Assembly: GCA_963738185.1 (NCBI GenBank)
Contig: CAVTVA010000003.1
Coordinates: forward strand, 930,001-994,000
Direction of reading: 5' to 3'
DNA from: AP-15 sp963738185
GTDB taxonomy: Bacteria; Pseudomonadota; Alphaproteobacteria; ATCC43930; CGMCC-115725
DNA length: 64,000 bases
Program-made: the position numbers and the translations under genes
Notes under the pieces: model-generated
What the model was told of the DNA's origin: nothing
The model's input: the letters and a program-made list of their open reading frames with translations, nothing else
Database searches by the model: none
Shown: positions 28,666 through 37,877 of the stretch, piece by piece
How positions within the stretch are numbered: position 1 is the first letter of the stretch
Layout: the number at the start of each line of letters is the position of its first letter

Positions 28666-29646
28666 ATGCTGGAGCTTTCTGACATCCAATCTTCGCAAGA
28701 AGAGCTGCAGGACTACTATGCGCGATTGGAGGCGCAGCACGTGACGCCGGCTTGGATCGGCGGCGGCATCAGCATCGAGCCGCAGAGCGAGGCGGTGCCG
28801 TATCTGTGGCATTGGCGGGAGCTGCGACCGCAGGCGATGCGCGCGGCCGAGCTGGTCGGCACCGCGCAGGCCGAGCGCCGGGTTCTGCGTCTGACCAACC
28901 CCAAACTGTCCGGGATCGCCAGCAACACGCTCGTCGCCAACATCCAGATCGTGATGCCGGGCGAGATTGCCCGGGCCCATCGCCACACAGCGGCGGCCCT
29001 GCGCCTGATCATCGAAGGAGAGGGCGGCTACACGGTTGTGAATGGCGAGCGCGTCTCGATGTTCCCCGGCGATCTGGTCCTCACGCCCAACTGGTCATGG
29101 CACGACCACGCCAACGACACCGATGCGCCGATGATCTGGCTTGACGGCCTCGACACCCCGCTGGTGCGGATGCTCGAGGCCGGGTTCTACGAAGAGCACC
29201 ACGAGGAGAGGCAAGAGTTTGGTGCGGCCGTCAACGCCTCGCGGTGGCACTACCCGATGTCCGAGATGCGGGCCGCCCTCGAGCGGCTGGCTGCCGCCAA
29301 CACGGGCGACACTGGCGAGGGCATCGTCCTCGAATACACGAACCGGGTTACCGGCGGGCCGGTGATGCCAACGATCGCCTGCCACATGCAGCTGCTGCGC
29401 CCCGGCGAAAAGACGCGGGCGTCGCGCCGTGTCTGCCGCACGAACTATCACGTGGTCGAGGGCGGCGGCTATTCGATCGTCGGCGGCGAGCAACTCGACT
29501 GGGAAGACAAGGATGTGTTTACGGTGCCGACCTGGACGTTCTGCGAACACGTCAATAGCGGCGACGGTGCGGCCTTCCTCTTCAGCTTCAGCGACGCCCC
29601 CGTGATGCAAGCCCTGAACCTCTACCGCGACGAAACCCGGCCGTAG
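28666..29646 (+). CDS. Gentisate 1,2-dioxygenase-like bicupin
   Basis: A 326-residue double cupin. The first cupin has PGEIARAHRHTAAALRLIIEGEGGYTVVNGERVSMFPGDLVLTPNWSWHDHAND: the His residues of HRH and HDH bind Fe(II). The second (ACHMQLLRPGEKTRASRRVCRTNYHVVEGGGYSIV) lacks the metal His set, as is usual in gentisate dioxygenases. It would open an aromatic ring carrying OH groups, such as gentisate or a related hydroxybenzoate. GGGAGGAT precedes ATG 28666. No maleylpyruvate isomerase or hydrolase is beside it. Confidence 0.88.
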   Translation: MLELSDIQSSQEELQDYYARLEAQHVTPAWIGGGISIEPQSEAVPYLWHWRELRPQAMRAAELVGTAQAERRVLRLTNPKLSGIASNTLVANIQIVMPGEIARAHRHTAAALRLIIEGEGGYTVVNGERVSMFPGDLVLTPNWSWHDHANDTDAPMIWLDGLDTPLVRMLEAGFYEEHHEERQEFGAAVNASRWHYPMSEMRAALERLAAANTGDTGEGIVLEYTNRVTGGPVMPTIACHMQLLRPGEKTRASRRVCRTNYHVVEGGGYSIVGGEQLDWEDKDVFTVPTWTFCEHVNSGDGAAFLFSFSDAPVMQALNLYRDETRP

Positions 29647-29823
29647 CTGCGACGGGCACCAGCGCCGGAAATGGCAATCGCGGCTGCTGCTCGCGGCCGC
29701 CGAAGCACGAACCGCGCCGGACAGCCGTTGCTGGCCGCCCAGCAAATTGCCGCATCGAACCTGGCGCCTTTGTCTATTCGTCGCGAGGGTGACTGGTCAT
29801 GCCCAAACCAGACGGGCGCTGCT

Positions 29824-30438
29824 TCAAGGCATAGTGGCCGGTGACGAGAACGGTTTGGTCGCGTCCGCCAAAAACATGACCAGAACCGTCAGATCGTCCC
29901 TACCGCTGCTGGACACTTGCATTGGCGTACCGGGCGAATGTCCGAGCATGGACTGGCCGGCAGTGACCCGGCTGACACCATGCGGGGTCTTTTGGCTGAG
30001 TTCGCCTGTCAGCACGTAGAATGTTTCGGACCCCGGATGCGAGTGCACCGGCGTTTTGGCTCCGGGCGGCCCGCCTGCGCTGTTGATGCGCAACAGATAT
30101 TCGGGGGCGGAAACCGGGGGCACGGGCCCGATCTCGGCGACCTTGCTGCCGCCCGGCAACGACCGGCCCGGCGGCCCCAGCGTGAACAGCCAAACCTTGC
30201 CCCCGACTTCGGCGGCGAGCGCGGTTGGGCCTGCCGCGGCCTGCGCTTGGGCGAGCGTCGGGAAATTGTCGATGCGCCAGAACAGCGGCCCAGACGGCAA
30301 TTGCGAGACTTTCTTCTCGGCCACCGGCGCGACTTTGAATTTCTGCGCCAGGGCGGCGGGTGACGACAGCAACAAAGCCGGTATCGCAACCGCCCATATG
30401 AAAAGTGCATGCCTGGAAGCGAATGTATGGCGGATCAT
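29824..30438 (-). CDS. Exported cupin-domain protein
   Basis: A protein of about 204 residues with a Sec signal peptide (MIRHTFASRH, hydrophobic ALFIWAVAIPALLLSS, cleavage at ALA-Q). The cupin core is PGAKTPVHSHPGSETFYVLTGELS, with metal ligands H-x-H and E, then the GQSMLGHSPGTPMQV strand. The N-terminal half (KVSQLPSGPLFWRIDNFPTLAQAQ) has no assigned function. It is likely periplasmic. The start could also be the TTG or ATG two codons upstream (30444). It is divergent from the AraC-TPR regulator 146 bases away. Confidence 0.82.
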   Translation of the reverse strand: MIRHTFASRHALFIWAVAIPALLLSSPAALAQKFKVAPVAEKKVSQLPSGPLFWRIDNFPTLAQAQAAAGPTALAAEVGGKVWLFTLGPPGRSLPGGSKVAEIGPVPPVSAPEYLLRINSAGGPPGAKTPVHSHPGSETFYVLTGELSQKTPHGVSRVTAGQSMLGHSPGTPMQVSSSGRDDLTVLVMFLADATKPFSSPATMP

Positions 30439-30584
30439 CTGCACTCACCCTCTTGCAAGTCCCGGCACAGGCACAATTATTGCCACCGTCGCGGATCGGC
30501 TATTCAGTTTCCGCCTCGACATTCAAATGTCGCCGGAATATCGTACAAAGCGAGTGACGCTGTGCCCGCTGGTGCATATCGGCG

Positions 30585-31772
30585 ATGTCGAGCTTTGATC
30601 CGGGCGCCATCCCTGATCGTGGCGCAGCAAGCGCCGCGGAATTCTCAGGGGCATTGCCGGCGGACGTGGTGCGTGCTCTCGGCTGGCTTCGCAGCCACCT
30701 GTCCGAGCCGGTCCACCTCGACCACCTAGCTGAGATAGGAGGTGTTCGCCCCCGGACGCTCGAGACGCATTTCAGGATGTTTCTGGGCACCACGCCCCTC
30801 GGCTGGGTGCGCCGAACGCGGCTCACCCGCGCACGTCGGGAACTGCTCCGTCGGGGCGGGAGGGCCACGGTCACCGACGTCGCTCTCACCAACGGCTTCA
30901 GTCAGCTTGGTCGGTTCTCGGCACAGTATAGGAAGGCTTTCGGAGAACTCCCATCGACGACCCTCCAACGGTCGAAAAGTTCATCAACGGCGAATTTTGA
31001 CCGGGACACCGACGAGGCAATCCGGCTGACGTTGGGCGCCTTGCCGTTTGCTTTTGCCGTTGAACGAAAGCAATGCGACGCGGCTCTCGACGAACTCGGG
31101 CGGCCCCAGGAACTGGCTCCGTGCTACGGATTGCCGAAGGCAGTTGCCGGCTGGTGCTGGGCTCAGCGCGCGGCGCACAATTTCGGCTCAACTCCGGAGG
31201 CCGATCGCGAACGAGCACACCGGCTCGCCGAAGAGGCGTATACCCTTGGCCCGGATGACGCCCTGACGCTGACGCTGAGCAGCGGCGCTCTCGTATTGCT
31301 GCACCGCCTGGACGAGGCAGACCGGCGGCTCGAACGGGCGCTGGCGCTCGATCCTTGGATGGCGTATGCGTGGATTCGTCGCGGATGGATGTCGGCCTAC
31401 CTGGGTGACGGTGATGGCGCCATTCGTGAGCTCAAGGTCGCGCTTCACCTGATGCCGTTCGACCCGCTGCGGCACATTACGTTCATCGGCATGGGCTGCG
31501 CCCACTTCGCTACCGGGCGATACGATCGAGCAGCCGTGTGGATCCGGAACGCCGTGGAGGCCTACCCGGAATCCTATTGGGCGCAGAGAGTCGCGGTGGC
31601 AGCGGTCGCTCTGACGGGAGCGCGCGCCGAAGCACGCCGGATGGGCCGGCAGCTGATGCGGAACGATCCCGATCTGACGATTTTGCAGGCCACACGGGCA
31701 TGGCCGTTTACGCCAAGGTTCATGTCCTGCCTCGCAGACGGGCTCGAGATCGCAGGACTGCCTCAAGAGTAA
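30585..31772 (+). CDS. AraC-family regulator fused to a TPR-like C-terminal domain
   Basis: A 395-residue protein. Residues about 25-130 hold the two helix-turn-helix motifs of AraC (VVRALGWLRSHLSEPVHLDHLAEIGGVRPRTLETHFRMFLGTTPLGWVRRTRL, then VTDVALTNGFSQLGRFSAQYRKAFGELPS). The remaining 260 residues are helical pairs resembling tetratricopeptide repeats (RLEEALALDPWMAYAWIRRGWMSAYLGD-like units). In most AraC proteins the effector domain is N-terminal, so this C-terminal placement is uncommon. It probably controls the divergent cupin gene or the nearby catabolic genes. Its 3' end overlaps the flavoprotein gene by ten bases. Confidence 0.85.
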   Translation: MSSFDPGAIPDRGAASAAEFSGALPADVVRALGWLRSHLSEPVHLDHLAEIGGVRPRTLETHFRMFLGTTPLGWVRRTRLTRARRELLRRGGRATVTDVALTNGFSQLGRFSAQYRKAFGELPSTTLQRSKSSSTANFDRDTDEAIRLTLGALPFAFAVERKQCDAALDELGRPQELAPCYGLPKAVAGWCWAQRAAHNFGSTPEADRERAHRLAEEAYTLGPDDALTLTLSSGALVLLHRLDEADRRLERALALDPWMAYAWIRRGWMSAYLGDGDGAIRELKVALHLMPFDPLRHITFIGMGCAHFATGRYDRAAVWIRNAVEAYPESYWAQRVAVAAVALTGARAEARRMGRQLMRNDPDLTILQATRAWPFTPRFMSCLADGLEIAGLPQE

Positions 31773-33175
31773 GGTGGGCCTGCGATGTGTTCGGCAGCGC
31801 GCAAGCCAAAGACGCACGCCTTGATCAGCCCGCCGACATAGCCGAGGGCTCCGCCGCCCTCGAGCCCACCGGTTGCCCCACCCGCGGCGTAAAGCCCGAC
31901 AATCGCCGAGCCGTCCAGCCGCTTGACCCGGCCGTGCCCGTCTATGGCGATGCCGCCCATTGTGTTCGTGATGCCGGTGCAGATCGGGATCGCAAAGAAT
32001 GGCGGCGTCTCGATCCGCCGCGGTGCGCCGCTGCGCACTGAGCGCTCGGGCAACAATGTCGAGAGCCGGTTGAAGCGAACCGCATCGTTGTAGTCGGCGA
32101 CGGTCGCGGCCAGGTTTTCCGGCGGCAGCCTCGCCATCTCGGCCAGCGCCGCGAGCGTATCGGCTCGATGCAACGTGCCGCCGCCGTTGATCAACTGGGG
32201 ATTGGGCGGGATCTGAGCGGCCTTGCCTGCGGTCTCCCAAATCGGGGCGTCGCAGATCACCATGGCGCAAAGCGGGTCGTCGAGTTGGGCGAGGTCATTG
32301 GCGATCGAAATGCCGCCCAGGCCCTCATCGACGATCCGGTATCCGCGCCGATCCACCACGATGGCGGCAGTCGCAACCGCATCGATCTGCGGATAGGGCC
32401 ACAAGCTCTCGCTGTCCATCGCATCGCGGCTCAGCAGGTGACCGTAGAACCTGTCGAGCCCAATCAGTGCCGCGCCCGCTTCAGCGGCCATCTTGAGACC
32501 GTCGCCGATCGCGGTGCCGGCATGGCGCATCAGCACCCGATCGGGGCGCGGCCCGATATATTTGCGAAACAGCTCGGCATTGCCGGGGAACCCGCCATCG
32601 GCGATCACAACCGCACCGGCGCCGATATCGAGCACTTCGCCATCTTTGTTGGCCGCGACGCCGACGACCCGGCCGCGCTCCAAGCGCAGCGACGCCGCCC
32701 TGGCGCCGAGAAGCAGCCGACCCTGTCGCTCCAGCAGCCGCCGGCGCAATTCACCAAGCAGCCGGTCCGGGCCACGCCCCTGCCAATCCTGGCCCGCCAC
32801 CGCCGCGCGCGGCGGCGCCAACGTGAAGCGGTGCCAGCCGATCGAGCTGCCTTGCGTGAACGCGGCGCCCTGGCCGGCGAGCCAATCGACGGTGCGGCCG
32901 GCGTCGACGGCAATCGCCGCGGCCAACTCCTGATCCGTCTCCCCGCCGGTCTGATGGTTGATCGCGGCGAGCAGCTCGTCCGGGCTCAGCTTCACATCGT
33001 GATAGGCAACATGGAAAATTCCGCCGGCCCAGCGCGAGCTGCACCGATAGGTCTCCTCGCGGCCGGCTTCGAGCACCGCCGTGCGCAGCCCCAGTTCGGC
33101 GCCGCGCACCGCCGCGCACAACCCGGCGAAGCCGCCGCCGATCGCCACCAGGTCAAAATGCAATGGCTGGTTCAT
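31763..33175 (-). CDS. FAD-dependent oxidoreductase, fumarate reductase/tricarballylate dehydrogenase-like
   Basis: A 470-residue flavoprotein. The FAD Rossmann motif is DLVAIGGGFAGLCAAVRGAELG at the N-terminus. SSRWAGGIFHVAYHD, the GAVVIADGGFPGN strand and the C-terminal TGITNTMGGIAIDGHGRV plus GLYAAGGATGGLEGGGALGYVGG match the fumarate reductase/3-ketosteroid dehydrogenase superfamily. It would oxidise or reduce a carboxylate or keto compound. The gene is convergent with the AraC-TPR regulator. Between its start and the XDH fragment (33176-33391) no gene is seen. Confidence 0.87.
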   Translation of the reverse strand: MNQPLHFDLVAIGGGFAGLCAAVRGAELGLRTAVLEAGREETYRCSSRWAGGIFHVAYHDVKLSPDELLAAINHQTGGETDQELAAAIAVDAGRTVDWLAGQGAAFTQGSSIGWHRFTLAPPRAAVAGQDWQGRGPDRLLGELRRRLLERQGRLLLGARAASLRLERGRVVGVAANKDGEVLDIGAGAVVIADGGFPGNAELFRKYIGPRPDRVLMRHAGTAIGDGLKMAAEAGAALIGLDRFYGHLLSRDAMDSESLWPYPQIDAVATAAIVVDRRGYRIVDEGLGGISIANDLAQLDDPLCAMVICDAPIWETAGKAAQIPPNPQLINGGGTLHRADTLAALAEMARLPPENLAATVADYNDAVRFNRLSTLLPERSVRSGAPRRIETPPFFAIPICTGITNTMGGIAIDGHGRVKRLDGSAIVGLYAAGGATGGLEGGGALGYVGGLIKACVFGLRAAEHIAGPPYS

Positions 33176-33391
33176 CTGAACCCCTCTCCCATCCAGGGGA
33201 TGAAATCTGCCCCGCTTTGGGCCGGAGCACCGTCGTCCGTGTGACCTGCCTACCCCGTCACGGTCGGTACACGGTCTGGGTCGCGCGGCTGGCCGAAGGC
33301 GGCAGGGCCGGCCCGTGCGTCGTCGGAATCGTCGAGATAGACCATCGGGTCGTTGTGCATGAAACGCACGGCGATAATGATCGCGCCGATG

Positions 33392-34042
33392 TTATTCCGA
33401 ACTCCCGGCGGGTTGTGTGGCCGAACTCATGTGCCAGACGCGGGCGGGGGAGAGCGGCAGCTGGTTCGGCATCGCCCCGAACGAGGCCAAAGCATTGGCG
33501 ACGGCGTTGGCCATCAGCCCGCCGATCGGGATGATCGCGCCCTCGCCGGCGCCCTTGACGCCGAGCGGGTTGCTCGGTGACCGGTGGTTTTCGAGCGCAA
33601 TCGCCCGAATCTTCGGAAAATCGGTTGCCGTCGGGATCAGGTAGTCGGCGAGGTTGCCGGCCAGCAACTGTCCGTTTGCGTCGTAAACAAGGTGCTCCAG
33701 GAAGGCGCCGCCCAGCCCCTGGACCATGCCGCCGATCGCCTGGCCGTGCAATGTCAGCGGGTTGACGATGCGGCCGACATCTTCGACGACCAGACAGTCG
33801 AGCAATTCGACATCGCCTGTCCCCGGGTCGACGGCGACATGCGCGGCGGCCGATCCGTAGGTGTAGGTCAGCCGGTTGTCGTTGCCGAACGCCGTCGTGA
33901 CCCGCAGGCCGTCCGCCGCCAACTCGGCGAAGGCGAGCGAGCCCCGGTCGGGAGCGAGGGCATAACCATCCGCCAGTTCGACCTGTTCGCCGTCACGGGG
34001 GAAGGACGTACGGATTGCATCGGGCAACCCTAGCGCAAATTC
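33392..34042 (-). pseudogene. C-terminal fragment of a molybdopterin-binding xanthine dehydrogenase-family subunit
   Basis: About 215 residues correspond to the last third of a CoxL-type subunit: TYGSAAAHVAVDPGTGDVELLDCLVVEDVGRIVNPLTLHGQ, GGMVQGLGGAFLEHLVYDANGQLL and SPSNPLGVKGAGEGAIIP. These blocks align with the C-terminus of the larger gene at 17255-19622 but differ enough to be a separate paralogue. The first two thirds are missing and the frame closes at a stop just upstream of 34042, next to the start of the 2-hydroxyacid dehydrogenase. It is a deletion relic. Confidence 0.75.
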
Positions 34043-34077
34043 CTATACTGCAGATGGATCAGGACGGAGTTTGGTGA

Positions 34078-35064
34078 ATGAGTGCAGGGCCGCTGGTGGT
34101 GACCTATCCGCTGACCGGGCGCAGCCGGGCGATCGTCGCGGATGAATTGAGCGGGGCCGCCGAGGCGATCTATCTCGTCGATCTGGCGCCGGCCGACCGC
34201 GCCGCCGCGCTCGCACGTGCCGGGGCGGTGCTGTCCCACGACACGTCGCAGGAATTGCAGCCCGACGAGATCCCACTGATCCGCAATGCTCGGCTACTGC
34301 AGTTCACCGCCGCCGGCGTCGATTGGGTGCCGACCCGCCACCTGCCGCGGGAATTGCCGATCGCCGCCAATAAAGGCGGAGGGGCCGAACCGATGTCGGA
34401 GCACATCGTCGCGCTGGCGCTAGCCGCGGCAAAGCGCCTGTTCATCGAGCACGCCAGCCTCAAGCGCGGCGAATTCAACCAGCGCGGCGCCAACCGGATG
34501 CTGCGCGGCGGCGTCTGCGGCATCCTCGGCTTCGGTAATGTCGGCGTTGCGACGGCACGGCTGATGCGCGCCTTTGGGATGAAAATTCACGCAATCAACC
34601 GCCGCGGCGCGAGCGACGAGCCGACCGACTGGATCGCGACGGCTGACCGCCTCGACGAGATGTTGCGCGTGGCCGATATTCTCGTCATCAGCGCCGCGCT
34701 GACCACTGCCACCGAGGGATTGATCGGCGCCCGCGAACTCGACCTGATGAAGGAGAATGCGATCCTGATTAACGTCGCGCGCGGCGAGATCGTCGACGAG
34801 GCGGCGCTCTACGAGCATCTTGTCGCTCATCCGCACTTTTTCGCCGGCATCGATGCATGGTGGGTGGAGCCGGTGCGGCACGGCCGCTTCGCGATGGGTC
34901 ACCCGTTTCTCGACCTGCCGAACGTGATCGGCTCGCCGCACAATTCGGCGGGCGGCGGGGCTTGGCGCGACGAATACCTCCGGCGCGCTGTGCAAAATTG
35001 TCGGCGCGCCATCCTTGGCGAGACGCCGCGGAACCTGATCGGCGCCGACGAGCGGATGCTCTAA
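34078..35064 (+). CDS. D-isomer-specific 2-hydroxyacid dehydrogenase
   Basis: A 328-residue NAD(P)-dependent enzyme. The substrate half has LLQFTAAGVDWVPTRHLP and the nucleotide half GVCGILGFGNVGVATARLMRAFGMKI (Rossmann G-x-G-x-x-G). The catalytic Arg is in LINVARGEIVDE, the Glu near HFFAGIDAWWVEP and the His in NVIGSPHNSAGG. It reduces a 2-ketoacid or oxidises a D-2-hydroxyacid. The start ATG 34078 overlaps the TGA of a preceding short frame; the SD is weak. It may work beside the flavoprotein in hydroxyacid use. Confidence 0.9.
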   Translation: MSAGPLVVTYPLTGRSRAIVADELSGAAEAIYLVDLAPADRAAALARAGAVLSHDTSQELQPDEIPLIRNARLLQFTAAGVDWVPTRHLPRELPIAANKGGGAEPMSEHIVALALAAAKRLFIEHASLKRGEFNQRGANRMLRGGVCGILGFGNVGVATARLMRAFGMKIHAINRRGASDEPTDWIATADRLDEMLRVADILVISAALTTATEGLIGARELDLMKENAILINVARGEIVDEAALYEHLVAHPHFFAGIDAWWVEPVRHGRFAMGHPFLDLPNVIGSPHNSAGGGAWRDEYLRRAVQNCRRAILGETPRNLIGADERML

Positions 35065-35189
35065 CGTAAGTTGTAACCATTCGAGCGTGGAGCAAAGTCG
35101 GGTTGGGGGCATGGGCCGTCGTCCCATTTAGGGAAACGATGGTCGGCAAAGGGTCGAACCCGGAATTTGCGCGGCCGCCATCATACGGT

Positions 35190-35820
35190 CGGATGCTGTT
35201 CTCTAATGGTCAAGGGACGGCGGCCCAATTCGGACGTGGTTTCGATGGCCACGGGTGTCTTCGTTCTCTCCGTGCTCAGGGGCACTTGCCTCGACCGCAC
35301 CAGCTGCGGTCGTCAGCTCCTCCTCGACGACCTTGCTGGCGAGATCGGGGTAGCGCGCCCGGGGCGCGGCAATGCGGGCCTCGGGCTTGGTATCGGCTTG
35401 CTCGCGCTCCTCGATGATTTTGAGCGCCTCGTCGAACTTGAGGCCCACCGGCCAGCACCGCCAGCGCCATCTCGTAGGAATGCCGCAGGATCTGGCGGGA
35501 TTGCCGGACCCGACGCTCGCTAAAACCCGAAGCTTCTGCGCATTTTGTAGCTTCGGCCTTGCTGCGGTCTTTGGATGGGCCTCGAGCCCTTGGACCTCGA
35601 CCACGATCCGCAATGCTCTCGATCTGGGCCAGTTGCTCGGCCGAGTACTGGCGCGGGTCAAATGTTTGCTGTGGCCGGGCGTCTTCGGTTCGGGATCATA
35701 TTCCCGCGGTCGGCCAAACGCGCGGTCGAGAATCGCATTGCAAGCAACCGACGCGACCCGCTCGTCCTCGGTGGCAAGCCCACAACTATACCCCCGCTTA
35801 CGGGAGTATAGCTGTGAGGA
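35190..35820 (-). pseudogene. Decayed hypothetical gene, three-frame mosaic
   Basis: On the minus strand three frames give coherent protein in order: ATEDERVASVACNAILDRAFGRPREYDPEPKT, then FDPRQYSAEQLAQIESIA with SGFSERRVRQSRQILRHSYEMALAVL, then LKFDEALKIIEEREQADTK and ARYPDLASKVVEEELT. The first block resembles small phage-packaging-like or regulatory hypothetical proteins common in Bradyrhizobium relatives. Their adjacency without one frame shows repeated indels. The stretch 35065-35189 is empty. No reliable function is given. Confidence 0.45.
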
Positions 35821-35832
35821 TGGTGTCCGTCC

Positions 35833-36190
35833 TCAGACCTTCTCGATCAGCTCCATCTGCGCGCCGTCGGGTGCGGCAACCCAGCACACATGCCGACCGT
35901 TGCTAACGCGCTCCTCTAGGACCTGCGCGCCGTTCTTCCTGAAGATTCGCGAGGGCGCCCGGGTAGTCGTCGGTCTCGATCGCGATGTGCTCGATGCCGA
36001 CATGCTGCGCATGGTTCTGGTCGGCGTTGATGGTCGTCACGTTGAGTTGCACGCCGTGCAGGTCGAGCTGGCAGCCGCGGCCGGGAGTTTCCCGCTTCAC
36101 GGTCGCCCCGAAATTGTCGATGTAGAACTTTGCGACCTTCTGCGGATCCTCTCTGGTCTTGATGTGGACGTGCCCAAGTTGCATAGCCAT
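35833..36190 (-). pseudogene. VOC (glyoxalase/bleomycin-resistance) family protein, one frameshift
   Basis: ATG 36190 follows GGAGGAGAC and gives MAMQLGHVHIKTREDPQKVAKFYIDNFGATV, with the metal-site His in HVHIKT, then LDLHGVQLNVTTI and VGIEHIAIETDDYPGALANL. One extra base at about 35940 breaks the frame. Beyond it RKNGAQVLEERVSNG, VCWVAAPDGAQMELIEKV and a stop at 35833 finish a normal 118-residue VOC domain with the metal-binding Glu in QMELIE. It would be a small metal-dependent isomerase, lyase or dioxygenase. Confidence 0.82.
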
Positions 36191-36269
36191 GCCCGTCTCC
36201 TCCGCTGGGATTTGTTCTGGGCGCGCCAAGGCGCCTGCCGCCGCAGCTTGGCAGGACGAGCAGAAGAAC

Positions 36270-36490
36270 TCAACCGCCATTAGCCAGATTGTCGGCGTTC
36301 TCGAGATCGCCGAAATGCGACATAAAGCGGAGCTGCTCTTTGTCGGTCAGCTCCCGATCGCGAGACACCAGGACGGCGTATTCGGCATTGCCGGCATGGA
36401 TGGCCGCAATTTGCTGTGGCGACAGCGGCCGCCGGAAGTGGATACCCGTCACGTCGCCCGCGAAGGCGGGGCAATTTGCCGATGGATCCC
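36270..36490 (-). pseudogene. N-terminal remnant of a TauD/TfdA-type 2-oxoglutarate dioxygenase
   Basis: The frame AFAGDVTGIHFRRPLSPQQIAAIHAG, then YAVLVSRDRELTDKEQLRFMSHFGDLEN, is the characteristic start of Fe(II)/2-oxoglutarate dioxygenases, in which RDQ-type and FxxxFG patterns precede the metal-binding HxD. It stops after about 70 residues, before any iron ligand. It overlaps no other gene and lies between the VOC and SDR genes. Inactive relic. Confidence 0.6.
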
Positions 36491-36636
36491 AACGGCTCTC
36501 CTCGCGATGCGGATCGGAAAAACTGGCGGCGCCAACGGCGGGGCGATATCTACCAATCCTGGCAGCGACAACGGGGCTGCGGGGACGGCCTCGGCTTCGA
36601 CCGGCACTGCGGCGCCGGCAACCGTGGGAGACAGAA

Positions 36637-37431
36637 ATGAACCGTCTCGATGGCAAGGTGGCCTTGATATCCGGGGCAGCGCGCGGCATCGGCGCGGAAA
36701 CCGCGCGGCTGATGGTCCAGGCCGGCGCCAAGGTAGCGATCGGCGACGTGCTCGACGAACGCGGCCGCGAGACGGCCCGAACGCTTGGCGACGCCGTTTT
36801 CTACGTGCACCTCGACGTAACGAGCGAGCAGGATTGGAAGGCGGCGGCCGCCGCTGGCCTCGACCGCTTCGGCAAGCTTGACATCCTGGTCAACAACGCC
36901 GGGCTGTTTCTCGGCAAGGATATCGAAGGCGCCAGCCTCGCCGAATGGGGACGGCTCTGCGCGGTCAACCTGACCGGCGTCTTTCTCGGCACCAAGCTGT
37001 GCTTGCCGGCGCTGCGGGAAGCGGCGCAGCAGAGCGCCTACGGCAGCGTCATCGTCAACCTGGCCTCGACCGCCGGCCTCGTCGGTTCGACCCAGGACCC
37101 GCTCTATTCGATGACCAAGGGCGGGGTGACGCTGTTCACAAAATCCGCTGCGCTTGAATTTGCCCGCAAGGGCTACCGTATCCGCGTCAACTCGATGCAT
37201 CCCGGCACGATCGATACCGACATGGGCGACCAAGTGCTGGTCGCCCGGGCCCGCAATCTCGGCACCAACAACATTGAGGCGGCACGCCGCCAGGTCATCG
37301 AACGCCTGCCGATCGGCCGCATGGGCACGCCCAATGATATCGCCAAGGGTATCGTGTTCCTCGCCTCCGACGACGCCGCTTTCATGACCGGCGCGGGGCT
37401 CGTGGTTGACGGCGGCATCACCGCGCAGTGA
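36637..37431 (+). CDS. Short-chain dehydrogenase/reductase
   Basis: A 264-residue classical SDR. The cofactor loop is ALISGAARGIGAETARL (T/SGxxxGxG), NNAG is in DILVNNAGLFLG, the catalytic Ser is in VNLASTAG and the Tyr-Lys pair in YSMTKGG, and the end is MTGAGLVVDGGITAQ. An Asp after the second strand (IGDVLDE) suggests NAD rather than NADP. GGGAGACAG precedes ATG 36637; longer in-frame starts upstream run through the TauD relic. It stands alone. Confidence 0.92.
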   Translation: MNRLDGKVALISGAARGIGAETARLMVQAGAKVAIGDVLDERGRETARTLGDAVFYVHLDVTSEQDWKAAAAAGLDRFGKLDILVNNAGLFLGKDIEGASLAEWGRLCAVNLTGVFLGTKLCLPALREAAQQSAYGSVIVNLASTAGLVGSTQDPLYSMTKGGVTLFTKSAALEFARKGYRIRVNSMHPGTIDTDMGDQVLVARARNLGTNNIEAARRQVIERLPIGRMGTPNDIAKGIVFLASDDAAFMTGAGLVVDGGITAQ

Positions 37432-37877
37432 CCTGGAGGGGCTAATCGACATGCGCGGGCGGCGCCGGGCAGTGGCGTTGAGAGCGAGCGAGAAGACCAG
37501 ACATAGACGAAACCAGTGGTTCGGCTCAGCTCAGCTGTGGCGGCGAACAGATAGGTCGAGGTGACGGTCCCGGCGACCAGCAGCGGCATCCCCCCTCCCG
37601 CGCCGCCCCGTCGCGATCGGTCCCTGCCTGCGGCGCTCGGGTCATGGGCCGCGTCGTGTATTTTCGGGCCGTCGCGGCTTTACCGGCGGGCGCTCGGGCC
37701 AGGTCCTCGGGCAGATCTTCCTTGCGCACACCAAAAGATTATCCGCCGTTTGTGGTGCAGTGTTGATTTTGAGACCCGCGGCCAGCAGCCGATCGAACAG
37801 CTCATCGGAGAGTGCAACTCCCTATAACATGCTAGATGTTCATGGACGCTGATGTACGGCAATTCGCCTTCAAAAAT
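37432..37877. other. 446-base region without a convincing gene
   Basis: The region follows the SDR gene and leads to the tRNA-Glu remnant. Short frames on both strands lack start sites and family signals. A minus-strand frame with RKEDLPEDLARAPAGKA may be a relic. No repeat of the window's families is seen. Confidence 0.4.
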
